A stretch of DNA of 53,221 bases from Deltaproteobacteria bacterium (lineage in GTDB: Bacteria > Desulfobacterota > GWC2-55-46 > DRQE01). The notes under the pieces were generated by a model. It did no database searches, had not been told where the DNA came from, and worked only from the letters and a program-made list of their open reading frames with translations. The DNA lies in assembly GCA_030636245.1 (NCBI GenBank), contig DAOVXI010000001.1, forward strand, positions 1-53,221. Reading direction: 5' to 3'. The translations under genes and the position numbers were made by a program. Positions within the stretch are counted from its first letter, which is position 1. Each line of letters opens with the position of its first letter. Below, one piece after another: positions 41,875-50,241 of this stretch.

Positions 41875-43292
41875 AAAAGACAATACCAAAAAAAGTAAAA
41901 GGCAAAAAAGAAAACAAAAAGCTTTGGGGCGGCCGCTTTAAAGCAAGCGGAACAAGCGCGGCCGAAAGTTTTAATGCCTCCATCAGCTTTGATAAAAGGC
42001 TCTATAGGCATGACATAATAGGCTCGATCGCTCAGGCAAAGGTTCTGCAGCGCGCGGGTGTTCTGACCGCGAAGGAAGTCACGAAGATAATAAAAGGACT
42101 TAACTCGATTCAAAAAGAGATCGAGACGGATAAGTTCTGTTTCCGCACCGTGGATGAAGACATACACATGGCGATCGAGAAGAGGCTTACGGAAAAGATA
42201 GGTGCGCTCGGAGGCAAGCTTCACACCGGCCGTTCACGTAACGATCAGGTTGCAACAGATGTGCGTCTTTACTTAAAGGACGAGGGCGCTCTCGTTAGTA
42301 AAGCCATAAAGGATCTTCAGTCTGCGCTCATAAGTGTAGCGAAAAAGAACATGGACGCCGTAATGCCGGGCTACACCCATCTTCAGAGGGCACAGCCAAT
42401 ACTCTTTTCGCATCACATGATGGCATACTTTGAAATGTTGAAGCGTGACGCAGAGCGCCTCGGCGAGGCGCTTAAACGTGTGGATGTTATGCCTCTTGGT
42501 TCGGGCGCACTGGCCGGAAGTCCTTATAAGTTGGACCGTGCATATGCGGCAAAGCTCTTAAAGTTCTCAAAGGTGAGTGCCAATAGCCTTGACGCGGTGA
42601 GCGACAGGGATTTCCTGATAGAGTTTCAATCTGTTGCTTCTATAATAATGGTGCACATCTCCCGCTTGTCCGAGGAGCTGATCCTGTGGTCAAGCTCGGA
42701 GTTCGGTTTTGTCGAGATAAGCGATGAGTTTTCAACAGGCTCCTCCATTATGCCTCAGAAGAAGAACCCCGACATGGCGGAGCTTGCGCGCGGCAAGTCG
42801 GGCCGGGTCATAGGTAACCTCGTTTCAATGCTTACGGTCATGAAGTCCCTGCCGCTTGCCTACAATAAGGACATGCAGGAAGACAAGGAACCGCTCTTTG
42901 ATACCGTTGATACGCTGAAGGCCGTGCTCGATATATTCACCCCGATGCTTAAGAGCATGAAGGTGAATAAAAAACGTATGCGTGAGGCGACAGCCAAGGG
43001 CTTTATAACGGCAACCGATGTGGCCGATTACCTGACGCAAGGGGGCATGCCATTTCGGAAGGCTCACGAGGTTGTGGGAAAGGCCGTGGCGTTTTGTATT
43101 GATAAGGGCATTGAGCTTAGTGATGTAAAGGCCACGCAGTGGAAAAAATTCTCCAAAAGCTTTGGTGATGACATTATAAAAGTCGTTACCGTTGATAGCT
43201 CTGTTAAGGCACGCTCGCTTTATGGCGGGACCGCGCCTAAAGAAGTAAAAAAACAGATCACACGGGCTCTGATCGAGCTTAAGAAAAAATAG
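41871..43292 (+). CDS. argH: Argininosuccinate lyase
   Basis: Last step of arginine synthesis: argininosuccinate to arginine plus fumarate. The 473 aa include a short Lys-rich N-terminal extension before LWGGRFK. Family blocks are DEDIHMAIEKRL, GGKLHTGRSRNDQVATD, MPGYTHLQRAQP and the fumarase/ASL signature GSSIMPQKKNPDMAE. It begins inside the previous stop codon (ATGA) and is followed 3 bp later by the LptM-like gene. Confidence 0.97.
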   Translation: MKKTIPKKVKGKKENKKLWGGRFKASGTSAAESFNASISFDKRLYRHDIIGSIAQAKVLQRAGVLTAKEVTKIIKGLNSIQKEIETDKFCFRTVDEDIHMAIEKRLTEKIGALGGKLHTGRSRNDQVATDVRLYLKDEGALVSKAIKDLQSALISVAKKNMDAVMPGYTHLQRAQPILFSHHMMAYFEMLKRDAERLGEALKRVDVMPLGSGALAGSPYKLDRAYAAKLLKFSKVSANSLDAVSDRDFLIEFQSVASIIMVHISRLSEELILWSSSEFGFVEISDEFSTGSSIMPQKKNPDMAELARGKSGRVIGNLVSMLTVMKSLPLAYNKDMQEDKEPLFDTVDTLKAVLDIFTPMLKSMKVNKKRMREATAKGFITATDVADYLTQGGMPFRKAHEVVGKAVAFCIDKGIELSDVKATQWKKFSKSFGDDIIKVVTVDSSVKARSLYGGTAPKEVKKQITRALIELKKK

Positions 43293-43295
43293 TAT

Positions 43296-43526
43296 ATGAA
43301 AAAAATACTTTTATACTCTGTGGCCGCGTTAGCGGCCTTTGTCTTAACCGTTGGCTGCGGCAGGAAAGCTCCTCCCGTGCCGCCCGTGGAAGTGCCTGTG
43401 GCACCGGTGGAAGTGCCCGTGGCGCCGGTGGATGAGACCGTGCCGCCCGTGGACAAGCCCGTGGCACCGATGGATGAGTCTGTGACGCCGGTGGAAGTGC
43501 CTGTGGCACCTGAGGAAGTAAATTAA
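43296..43526 (+). CDS. lptM: LptM-like small lipoprotein with Val/Pro repeats
   Basis: 76 aa. A signal peptide ends at C21 (LTVGC), and the mature N-terminus CGRKAPPVPP matches the short CGxKGPL-type motif of LptM (YifL), which helps LptD assembly in the outer membrane. LptM genes often sit beside lysA and dapF, as here. After residue 30 it consists of six 7-residue VEVPVAP-like repeats, which would form an extended periplasmic arm. The symbol rests on position and the short motif, so it is tentative. Confidence 0.72.
   Translation: MKKILLYSVAALAAFVLTVGCGRKAPPVPPVEVPVAPVEVPVAPVDETVPPVDKPVAPMDESVTPVEVPVAPEEVN
43386..43511 (+). repeat. 21-bp tandem repeat, six units, inside the LptM-like gene
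   Basis: Six consecutive 21-bp units (43386, 43407, 43428, 43449, 43470, 43491) encode VEVPVAP, VEVPVAP, VDETVPP, VDKPVAP, MDESVTP and VEVPVAP. The first, second and last are almost identical in DNA, the middle three diverged. Units keep the frame, so copy number could change without frameshift. Confidence 0.9.
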
Positions 43527-43551
43527 TTAATCTTATACGGAGGTACGTTGG

Positions 43552-44838
43552 ATGCATTATTTTGATTATAAAGGCGGGGCGAAGAAAAGACTTTACGCCG
43601 AGGGTGTAAGCGTAAAGCGCATTGCGAAAGAGGTCGGTACACCGGTATTTATATATAGCCACAAAACACTCACCCGACACTTTAACGCCTTTGATACGGC
43701 CTTTGCCGACGCGCCGCACCTTATATGTTTTTCCGTTAAGGCCAACTCGAACCTCGCGGTACTTAAAACATTTTCAACCCTTGGGGGAGGCTTTGATATA
43801 GTTTCCGGCGGTGAGCTCTTCAGGGTCGTTAAAGCCGGAGGAGACATGAAGAAGGTTGTCTTTAGCGGTGTGGGTAAGACAGAGGAAGAGATAGAGTTCG
43901 CAATAAAAAAACGCATACTCATGTTCAATGTCGAGAGCCCTCAAGAGCTGAGGCTGATAAACAAGGTCGCAAAACGGCTTAAGAAAAGAGCGGGCATCGC
44001 GATAAGGATAAACCCGGATGTTGATCCGAAGACGCACCCTTATATATCAACAGGACTTAAGAAAAATAAATTCGGTATCGAGCGGAAGGAAGCTCTAAGA
44101 GAGTATGCGTATGCCAGGAAGAACCTTGCGAACCTTGACCTGCTCGGCGTGGACTGCCACATAGGCTCGCAGCTAACATCCATTAAGCCATTTATCGACG
44201 CTCTTAAGAAGGTCAAGACCTTTGTCGGAGACTTGAGAGCTCAGGGTATAGACCCCGGCTACATTAATATGGGAGGCGGCCTCGGCATAACGTACGAGGA
44301 TGAAACAGCGCCGCATCCCTCAAAGTACGGCGAGGCTGTCATAAAGGAAACAAAAGACCTCGGGGTAACGCTCATATTCGAGCCGGGGCGTAACATAGTA
44401 GGTAACGCCGGAATACTGGCAACGAGGGTAACATATACAAAAAAAGGATCAGTAAAGAACTTTATTATAGCGGACGCAGGAATGAATGATCTTCCAAGGC
44501 CAAGCCTTTATGGTTCCTATCATGGCATAGAGCCTGTTGTGAAGGAAAGGCGCGGTACGGTCACGGCAGATATAGTCGGACCTATTTGCGAGACCGGAGA
44601 TTTTATTGCACGTGATAGAAAAATAAAGAAGGTCAATCCCGGCGAGCTGCTTGCCGTTATGAGTGCCGGCGCCTATTGCTATACAATGAGCAGCAACTAT
44701 AACTCGAGGCCCAGAGCCGCCGAGGTAATGGTCAAGGGCAAAGATTATTATGTAGTGAAAAAGAGAGAGAAGCCGGCAGACCTTATTGAAGGTGAGGTAA
44801 TGCCGAACGCTCTTTTTAAGAAGAGCAAGAAGAGGTAA
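43552..44838 (+). CDS. lysA: Diaminopimelate decarboxylase
   Basis: PLP enzyme converting meso-diaminopimelate to lysine. The 428 aa show CFSVKANSNLAVL with the Schiff-base Lys, GGGFDIVSGGELFR, VDCHIGSQLT, NMGGGLGITYEDE, FEPGRNIVGNAG, GPICETGDFIARD with the active-site Cys contributed across the dimer, and AGAYCYTMSSNYNSRPRAAEVMV. CGGAGG lies 8 nt before the ATG. Confidence 0.97.
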   Translation: MHYFDYKGGAKKRLYAEGVSVKRIAKEVGTPVFIYSHKTLTRHFNAFDTAFADAPHLICFSVKANSNLAVLKTFSTLGGGFDIVSGGELFRVVKAGGDMKKVVFSGVGKTEEEIEFAIKKRILMFNVESPQELRLINKVAKRLKKRAGIAIRINPDVDPKTHPYISTGLKKNKFGIERKEALREYAYARKNLANLDLLGVDCHIGSQLTSIKPFIDALKKVKTFVGDLRAQGIDPGYINMGGGLGITYEDETAPHPSKYGEAVIKETKDLGVTLIFEPGRNIVGNAGILATRVTYTKKGSVKNFIIADAGMNDLPRPSLYGSYHGIEPVVKERRGTVTADIVGPICETGDFIARDRKIKKVNPGELLAVMSAGAYCYTMSSNYNSRPRAAEVMVKGKDYYVVKKREKPADLIEGEVMPNALFKKSKKR

Positions 44839-44927
44839 ATTATTACTCGGTAAAGAAAAGGTAAAAGCTTACTGACTTAATAGAAAGTGAAGCGAGGTTG
44901 GGCGCGTTTTTAAAGAGGAAAAAATTT

Positions 44928-45770
44928 ATGAAGTTAAAGTTTACGAAGATGCATGGGGCGGGTAATGATTTCATTGTACTCGACCTCAGGAAAAAGAAGC
45001 TATCGAAGTTGAAGGCTGTTATGAAGAAGTTATCTGACAGGCGTTTTGGCATCGGTTTTGATCAGGCGCTTGTACTGAAGAACTCCAGAAAAGCGGATTT
45101 TTGTATGGAGATATATAACGCTGACGGGAGCAAGGTGGAGATGTGCGGCAACGGCATAAGATGTTTTGCCGATTATATATGGAGCCGCGGTCTATCCAAG
45201 AAGAAGGTTTTAAATATAGAGACCATGGCCGGCATCATTAAACCAGCAAAAGCCGGAGCCGGGCTTGTCAGGGTTGATATGGGAGAGCCTGTCTTGGAGG
45301 GTAGTCGTATTCCCACAAAGGCAAAGGGTGTAGTAATGGATAAGCTTATAACCGCAAAGAGTGCAAGCGGTGGAAAGGCGAAGCCTTTGAAGTTTACATG
45401 TGTTTCCATGGGTAACCCTCATGCCGTTACATTTGTTAAGAAATTAAGCAAAGAGTTCGTGCACGAGTACGGTCCTTCGGTAGAGACAAACTCTTTTTTC
45501 CCCAATAGGACGAATGTGGAGTTCATCGAGGTTATGAGTAAAAGCAAGATCAAGATGCGTGTTTGGGAGAGAGGAAGTGGCGAGACACTGGCCTGCGGCA
45601 CCGGGGCATGCGCAAGCGTTGTCGCCAGCCACCTAAAAGGCTTTACAGGACGTACGGTTAAGGTTATTCTATTAGGCGGAACGCTCAAAATAGAGTGGGA
45701 TAAAAAAGACAATCATGTCTACATGACAGGGCCTGCTGTGGAAACTTTCAGCGGTGTTGCTGAAATATAA
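44928..45770 (+). CDS. dapF: Diaminopimelate epimerase
   Basis: Converts LL- to meso-diaminopimelate. From ATG 44928 it has 280 aa: FTKMHGAGNDFIVLD, NADGSKVEMCGNGIRCFADYI with the first catalytic Cys, MGNPHAVTFV, and RGSGETLACGTGACASV with the second. AGAGG 9 nt upstream supports 44928 over an upstream start at 44898. The C-terminus VYMTGPAVETFSGVAEI reappears in a diverged copy just downstream. Confidence 0.96.
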   Translation: MKLKFTKMHGAGNDFIVLDLRKKKLSKLKAVMKKLSDRRFGIGFDQALVLKNSRKADFCMEIYNADGSKVEMCGNGIRCFADYIWSRGLSKKKVLNIETMAGIIKPAKAGAGLVRVDMGEPVLEGSRIPTKAKGVVMDKLITAKSASGGKAKPLKFTCVSMGNPHAVTFVKKLSKEFVHEYGPSVETNSFFPNRTNVEFIEVMSKSKIKMRVWERGSGETLACGTGACASVVASHLKGFTGRTVKVILLGGTLKIEWDKKDNHVYMTGPAVETFSGVAEI

Positions 45771-45807
45771 GTTGCCTAAGTAAGATGGTATTTGAGGATT
45801 TAAAAAT

Positions 45808-45855
45808 ATGACCGGGCCTGCTGAAGAGGTCTTTAGCGGTTTGGTAGAGATATAA
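45808..45855 (+). pseudogene. Diverged copy of the dapF 3' end
   Basis: 48 bases from ATG to TAA encode MTGPAEEVFSGLVEI, matching the last 15 residues of dapF (MTGPAVETFSGVAEI) at 11 positions, and 35 of 48 bases by hand count. The matching ends abruptly at the ATG; upstream is non-coding with a stop in frame. No ribosome-binding site precedes it. It is best read as the remaining tail of another dapF copy. Confidence 0.8.
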
Positions 45856-45895
45856 ATTAATAAATGGATGAAAATTTTTTGGAGGGTTTAGAAAA

Positions 45896-46768
45896 ATGAT
45901 AAAAGGCTGTCTAACAGCTCTTATAACCCCGTTCAAGGACGGCAAGGTTGATGAGGATGCTTTAAGGGCTCACGTGGAGGCGCAGATCGAAGGCGGCGTG
46001 GACGGGCTGGTTCCCTGCGGTACAACAGGTGAGAGCGCGACCCTTACGCACGTTGAGCATAACCGGGTTATTGATATAGTAATAGAGACATCCGCCGGAC
46101 GAGTGCCTGTTGTCGCCGGTACCGGCTCTAACTCTACAAGGGAGACCATAACGCTTACCGGTCATGCCGAGGAGGCGGGAGCCGACGCGGCTCTTCTGAT
46201 ATCTCCATATTACAACAAGCCAACGCAAACAGGGCTTTATGAGCACTATAAGGCTATTGCGGAAAGCACAAAGCTGCCTCTGCTTCTTTATAATGTTCCG
46301 GGACGAACGGCATTAAATATGGCACCGGAGACGGTCGCGCGTTTATCCGAGATAGAGAACATAATCGGCATAAAGGAAGCAACAGGCGACCTTGCTCAGG
46401 CAAGCGATATTATGGAGTACTCGAGCAAAGGCTTTCTTATGATCTCGGGCGATGATTTTATAACCTATCCCATGCTTACCATCGGTGGGCACGGGGTGAT
46501 ATCCGTTACAAGCAATATCGTTCCGAGTGATGTGAGCGAGATGTGCAGGCTTTACTTTGAAGATAAGCGTGAGGAGGCCTTAAAGCTGCACTATAAGCTC
46601 CAGGCGCTTCACAGGGTCATGTTCGTTGAGACCAACCCTATTCCGGTCAAGACGGCGCTTGCCATAATGGGTAAGGTAGCTGAAGAGTTCCGCCTTCCTT
46701 TGACAGCAATGCAGGGCGAGAACAGAAAAAAAATCGAAGACGCACTTAAGAAATACGGGGTAATATAA
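45896..46768 (+). CDS. dapA: 4-hydroxy-tetrahydrodipicolinate synthase
   Basis: First committed step of lysine/DAP synthesis, from pyruvate and aspartate semialdehyde. The 290 aa show LITPFKDGKVDEDALRAHVE, LVPCGTTGESATLTHVEH (signature 1), ALLISPYYNKPTQTGLYEHY, LYNVPGRTALNMAPET with the catalytic Tyr region, and GIKEATGDLAQ with the Schiff-base Lys. GGAGGG lies 9 nt before the ATG. dapB follows 1 bp after. Confidence 0.97.
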   Translation: MIKGCLTALITPFKDGKVDEDALRAHVEAQIEGGVDGLVPCGTTGESATLTHVEHNRVIDIVIETSAGRVPVVAGTGSNSTRETITLTGHAEEAGADAALLISPYYNKPTQTGLYEHYKAIAESTKLPLLLYNVPGRTALNMAPETVARLSEIENIIGIKEATGDLAQASDIMEYSSKGFLMISGDDFITYPMLTIGGHGVISVTSNIVPSDVSEMCRLYFEDKREEALKLHYKLQALHRVMFVETNPIPVKTALAIMGKVAEEFRLPLTAMQGENRKKIEDALKKYGVI

Positions 46769-46769
46769 A

Positions 46770-47573
46770 ATGGTAAAGATAACGGTAATGGGAGCCGCCG
46801 GCAGGATGGGCAAGAACATCATCACGGCGATCGATGCAAACCCCGAGGCAACGCTGGGCGGAGCAACAGAGGCTCCGGGTCATCCGAACCTTGGAGCGGA
46901 TGCGGCCGCCTTGGCCGGTTTTGAAGTAAGCGGTGTTACGGTCGTAGAAGACACAACGGATGCGATAAAGGCCTCGGATGTTGTCATCGACTTTACCACA
47001 CCCGAGGTATCCATCAGGACGGCAGAGATCGCAACAGAGCTCGGGAAAAGCATAGTGATCGGAACTACAGGTTTTTCATCTGCTCACCGTGAAAAAATAA
47101 CCGAGCTTGCTGAAAATAACCGTATAGTGCTTGCGCCGAACATGAGCGTTGGGGTTAATCTTCTCTTAAAGCTCGTGGAGGAGGCGGCAAGCGTGCTCCA
47201 CGAAACCTTTGATATCGAGATAGTCGAGGCACATCACAGGCATAAGGCTGATGCACCTTCGGGCACGGCCATAAGGATCGCCGAGGTTGCCGCATTTGGT
47301 GCAAAAAGAAAGCTTGAGGATGTTGCCGTATATGAAAGAAAGGGTATAATTGGAGAGAGGACGCGTGAGGAGATAGGTATCCAGACACTCAGGGCCGGCG
47401 ATATAGTCGGCGATCACACGGTACTCTTTGGCGGTGATGGAGAAAGACTGGAACTTACGCACAGGGCACACTCGCGCATGACATTCGCAAGTGGTGCGGT
47501 AAGGGCTGCGGTGTGGGTAACAAAGCAGGATACCGGGCTATTTGATATGCAGGATGTTTTGGGTCTTAAATAA
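46770..47573 (+). CDS. dapB: 4-hydroxy-tetrahydrodipicolinate reductase
   Basis: NAD(P)H-dependent second step of the same pathway. The 267 aa show VTVMGAAGRMGKNII-type nucleotide-binding N-terminus (ITVMGAAGRMGKNI), VVIDFTTPEVS, IGTTGFSSAHR, APNMSVGVNLLLKL, EIVEAHHRHKADAPSGTA with the active-site HH and Lys, and GDHTVLFGGDGERLELTHRAHSR. Confidence 0.97.
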   Translation: MVKITVMGAAGRMGKNIITAIDANPEATLGGATEAPGHPNLGADAAALAGFEVSGVTVVEDTTDAIKASDVVIDFTTPEVSIRTAEIATELGKSIVIGTTGFSSAHREKITELAENNRIVLAPNMSVGVNLLLKLVEEAASVLHETFDIEIVEAHHRHKADAPSGTAIRIAEVAAFGAKRKLEDVAVYERKGIIGERTREEIGIQTLRAGDIVGDHTVLFGGDGERLELTHRAHSRMTFASGAVRAAVWVTKQDTGLFDMQDVLGLK

Positions 47574-47603
47574 TATAATTGAAAAATAAGAGGAGCTAAA
47601 AAA

Positions 47604-48473
47604 ATGTTCAAAAAAATTAATATCAGACTTACGATCATAACAGCCATGAGTTTTTGTCTCTTGGTTTTTGCCGGCGGGTGTACGCCCGAGGAAAGCAAGA
47701 CCGGAAGTGAAGACACCAGGGAGGCGCTTGAAGGATCGCTCCATGTCGCAGGGTGCGCCGGAGATTGCAAGGACTGCCATAAGATAACAAAAGAGGAAGC
47801 GGCAGCCTTGATGAAAGCCGATACGATCGGCGTTACCATCACCAAGGTCGAGGAGAGCAACATAAAGGGTTTTTGGTCTGTTAAATTCTCGAAGCCTGGG
47901 CAGCCGGGTGAGGGTACGATCTACCTTGATTTTTCAAAGAAGTATCTTTTGGAAGGCAAGCTCATCCCGCTCGATAAGATAGGTGTACAACCGGAGAGGC
48001 AGAAAACAGATGTATCAAAGATATCCCTTGAGGATGCTCTTTTGGTCGGAGATAAGAACGCTAAGTATAAGGTAATCGTTTTTGACGATCCCGAGTGTCC
48101 TTACTGTAAAAAATTCCATGATGTGCTTGTTGAGGTTGTGAAGGAAAGAAGCGATGTTGCGTTTTATCTTATAATGTTCCCGCTTGATAGTCACCCAACA
48201 GCTTTTGACAAGGCCAAGACGATCGTTTGTGAGAAGTCGGTAAAGCTCCTTGAGGATGCTTACGTTCATAAGGCCATCCCGGCACCTACATGTGAAACGG
48301 ATGCTATCGAGAAGAACATAGCGCTAGCAAGAAGCCTTGGCATAAGCGGAACGCCGGCGATAATATTCCCGGACGGCACGATAATCCCTGGTTTTGTTCA
48401 GAAGCCACAGTTCTATCAGCTCCTGAGCATACACAACGGCACCAACACAAGTGGTGAGGAGCAGAAGAAGTAG
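47604..48473 (+). CDS. DsbC-like periplasmic disulfide isomerase lipoprotein with N-terminal CxxCH
   Basis: 289 aa. The signal peptide ends FAGGC with lipidation Cys C26. A DsbC-type N-terminal dimerisation domain precedes a thioredoxin fold with FDDPECPYCKKFH (C165-P-Y-C168) and cis-Pro in GISGTPAIIFPDG. Before the dimerisation domain is C51-AGD-C55-KD-C58-H59, whose last part is a CxxCH haem c-binding motif. Similar Cys-rich N-termini occur in DsbC-like proteins of Geobacter relatives (from memory). It could bind haem or metal, or form a redox pair. It ends the dap series; a possible weak stem (GGTT-GTT-AACC) and T-run follow. Confidence 0.82.
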   Translation: MFKKINIRLTIITAMSFCLLVFAGGCTPEESKTGSEDTREALEGSLHVAGCAGDCKDCHKITKEEAAALMKADTIGVTITKVEESNIKGFWSVKFSKPGQPGEGTIYLDFSKKYLLEGKLIPLDKIGVQPERQKTDVSKISLEDALLVGDKNAKYKVIVFDDPECPYCKKFHDVLVEVVKERSDVAFYLIMFPLDSHPTAFDKAKTIVCEKSVKLLEDAYVHKAIPAPTCETDAIEKNIALARSLGISGTPAIIFPDGTIIPGFVQKPQFYQLLSIHNGTNTSGEEQKK

Positions 48474-48513
48474 CGGTTGTTAACCCTCGGTTTTTATGGT
48501 ATTTTTTTATGAA

Positions 48514-48588
48514 TGGAGCCGGCGGGCAGAATCGAACTGCCGACCAACTGATTACGAATCAGTTGCTCTACCCCTGAGCTACGCCGGC
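48514..48588 (-). tRNA. tRNA-Thr (anticodon CGT)
   Basis: On the minus strand acceptor GCCGGCG pairs with CGCCGGC. The D-arm has GCTCAGGGGTAGAGC, anticodon arm ACTGA-TTCGTAA-TCAGT gives CGT for codon ACG, the T-arm has CAGTTCGATTCTG, and CCA is encoded (48514-48516). It opposes the flanking genes. Confidence 0.95.
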
Positions 48589-48648
48589 CCGGAAGGACTT
48601 GTTGGGTAGTTTGATAAAATCCTTATAATTAGATCTGTTTAAGAATAA

Positions 48649-48672
48649 TGCCCCTGCCGTAAAGGCGGGGGC
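48649..48672. promoter_or_regulatory. GC-rich hairpin upstream of the diguanylate cyclase gene
   Basis: TGCCCCTGCC, loop GTAA, GGCGGGGGCA form about 10 bp with one G-T pair, in the 195-bp gap between tRNA-Thr and the cyclase. Neither strand has a T-run after it, so it is not a standard terminator. TATAAT at 48624-48629 lies just upstream on the plus strand with a poor -35, so the stem could fold in the cyclase leader. Confidence 0.45.
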
Positions 48673-48782
48673 ACTAAGTGAATATTAAGGTAAAGAGAAA
48701 CATTTGTCAAGGGTTAGGGTATCTAAAAGGGTATAGCCCGCATGACGGAAAAAGCCATTACATCTCAGAAATATCTTTGAAA

Positions 48783-50213
48783 ATGGAAACAAAAAAGAAT
48801 ACAAAAAAGATCCTTATCGTTGACGATGATGCGCTGATAGTCAAGATGCTTACGGATATCCTCGTAAGCAAGGGCTTTGATGTCAGGTCTATCTCCGGCG
48901 GTAAAAATGCCGTGGCAGAGGTAAAAACATGGCTCCCTGACCTTATACTTTTAGACCTGATCATGGATGACATGGACGGTGTCGAGGTCTGTAAGGCCAT
49001 AAGAGCTTTAGATATCTCAAAACGACCCTCTATCGTTATCATTTCCATAAAAGACGAGAAAAAGATCATTGCTGATGCGCTTACGATCGGTGCTGACGAC
49101 TTTATTGTAAAGCCTATTGATGAGCTTGAGCTTATCGCCCGTATCAATGCTCAATTAAGAATAAGTCAGTTTTACTCTGAGATAGACGAGGATAAAAAAA
49201 ACCTTGAACATATTCTGGATATAACAACAGCCCTGAGTGCCACGCTCGACACGGAAGAGGTCTTGAGCACGATGGTTCAGAAGGTTGCGGAGGTGACCGG
49301 TGCGGTAAGAAGCTCTATCGTTTTAATAGGGCGCGATAACGATGGTTATGTGCTTGTATCGAATGATAACTCTGACGTAAAGAACCTAAGGATAGATCTA
49401 AATAAGTATCCTGAGATAAAGAAGGTGCTTGAGATGAAGGCACCTCTTTCAGTTGAGAACATGACGAATAATCCGATAATGGGTGATGTCAAGGATTTTA
49501 TAACTGAACTTGAGGGAATGTGTGTGCTTGTAGTCCCGATTGTTTTCAATGAAGAGGTTCTCGGCACACTCTTTTTGAGGACAGCCAGGTCGGGCCGCGG
49601 CTTTAATGAAAAAGAACTTAACTTCTGTAAGATAGTCGCAAACGCTTCATACCATGCCATAAAGAACGCTAAGTTATATGAAGAGATAAGGGATGAGAAG
49701 GAAACCCTCCGGGAGATGGCAATAACCGATCAACTTACCGGACTTTATAATCACAATTACTTTTACAAGCGTCTTGAAGAAGAGTTTGAAAGAGCCGTGC
49801 GATATGATACCGAGCTTACGGTGCTTATGATGGACATTGATGATTTTAAGCGCATAAATGATAACTATGGTCATCGTGCGGGAGATAAGTCGCTTAATGA
49901 GGTTGCTACAATGATAAAGAAAGGGGTTAGAAAGATCGACTTTGTTGCTCGTTATGGTGGAGAAGAGTTCGCCGTTATACTGCCCCATACCCCTCTAAAG
50001 GGAGCGTTACTTGAAGCTGAAAGACTTAGAAAGCTTGTCTCCGATCACTCATACGCAGGACTTTTAAAGGAGAAGATCACTATAAGCATAGGGCTTGCTT
50101 CATACCCGATGACGGGGATAATGAACTCCGGAGACTTCGTTAATGAAGCGGACAACGCTCTTTATGAAGCAAAGCAGTCGGGTAAGAACTGTATCAGGAT
50201 GGCAAACGACTGA
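48783..50213 (+). CDS. REC-GAF-GGDEF diguanylate cyclase
   Basis: 476 aa. The receiver (~8-125) has VDDD, phospho-acceptor D58 in ILLDLIMDD and K110. A GAF domain (~145-300) follows with VTGAVRSSIVLIGRD and VLVVPIVFNEEVLGTLFLRTA. The GGDEF domain (~315-476) has the active GGEEF at 392-396 and an inhibitory RxxD I-site (RKID) five residues before it, so it should make cyclic di-GMP with product feedback. Start ATG 48783 (METKKNTKK) is chosen; the frame runs back to 48678 with less typical sequence. YajQ at 25223 is a possible c-di-GMP receptor in the same window. Confidence 0.92.
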   Translation: METKKNTKKILIVDDDALIVKMLTDILVSKGFDVRSISGGKNAVAEVKTWLPDLILLDLIMDDMDGVEVCKAIRALDISKRPSIVIISIKDEKKIIADALTIGADDFIVKPIDELELIARINAQLRISQFYSEIDEDKKNLEHILDITTALSATLDTEEVLSTMVQKVAEVTGAVRSSIVLIGRDNDGYVLVSNDNSDVKNLRIDLNKYPEIKKVLEMKAPLSVENMTNNPIMGDVKDFITELEGMCVLVVPIVFNEEVLGTLFLRTARSGRGFNEKELNFCKIVANASYHAIKNAKLYEEIRDEKETLREMAITDQLTGLYNHNYFYKRLEEEFERAVRYDTELTVLMMDIDDFKRINDNYGHRAGDKSLNEVATMIKKGVRKIDFVARYGGEEFAVILPHTPLKGALLEAERLRKLVSDHSYAGLLKEKITISIGLASYPMTGIMNSGDFVNEADNALYEAKQSGKNCIRMAND

Positions 50214-50241
50214 TCATCACTAAACAAGGCCTTGTCTATAG

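Noticed and set aside
41820..42224. Minus-strand 134-codon frame
   Set aside because: Antisense to the argH start and the end of the DHS-like gene; no support.
43386..43511. Regular repeats considered as CRISPR
   Set aside because: Units are 21 bp, contiguous without spacers, in frame and coding.
48649..48672. Hairpin considered as a rho-independent terminator
   Set aside because: Neither strand has a T-run after the stem.
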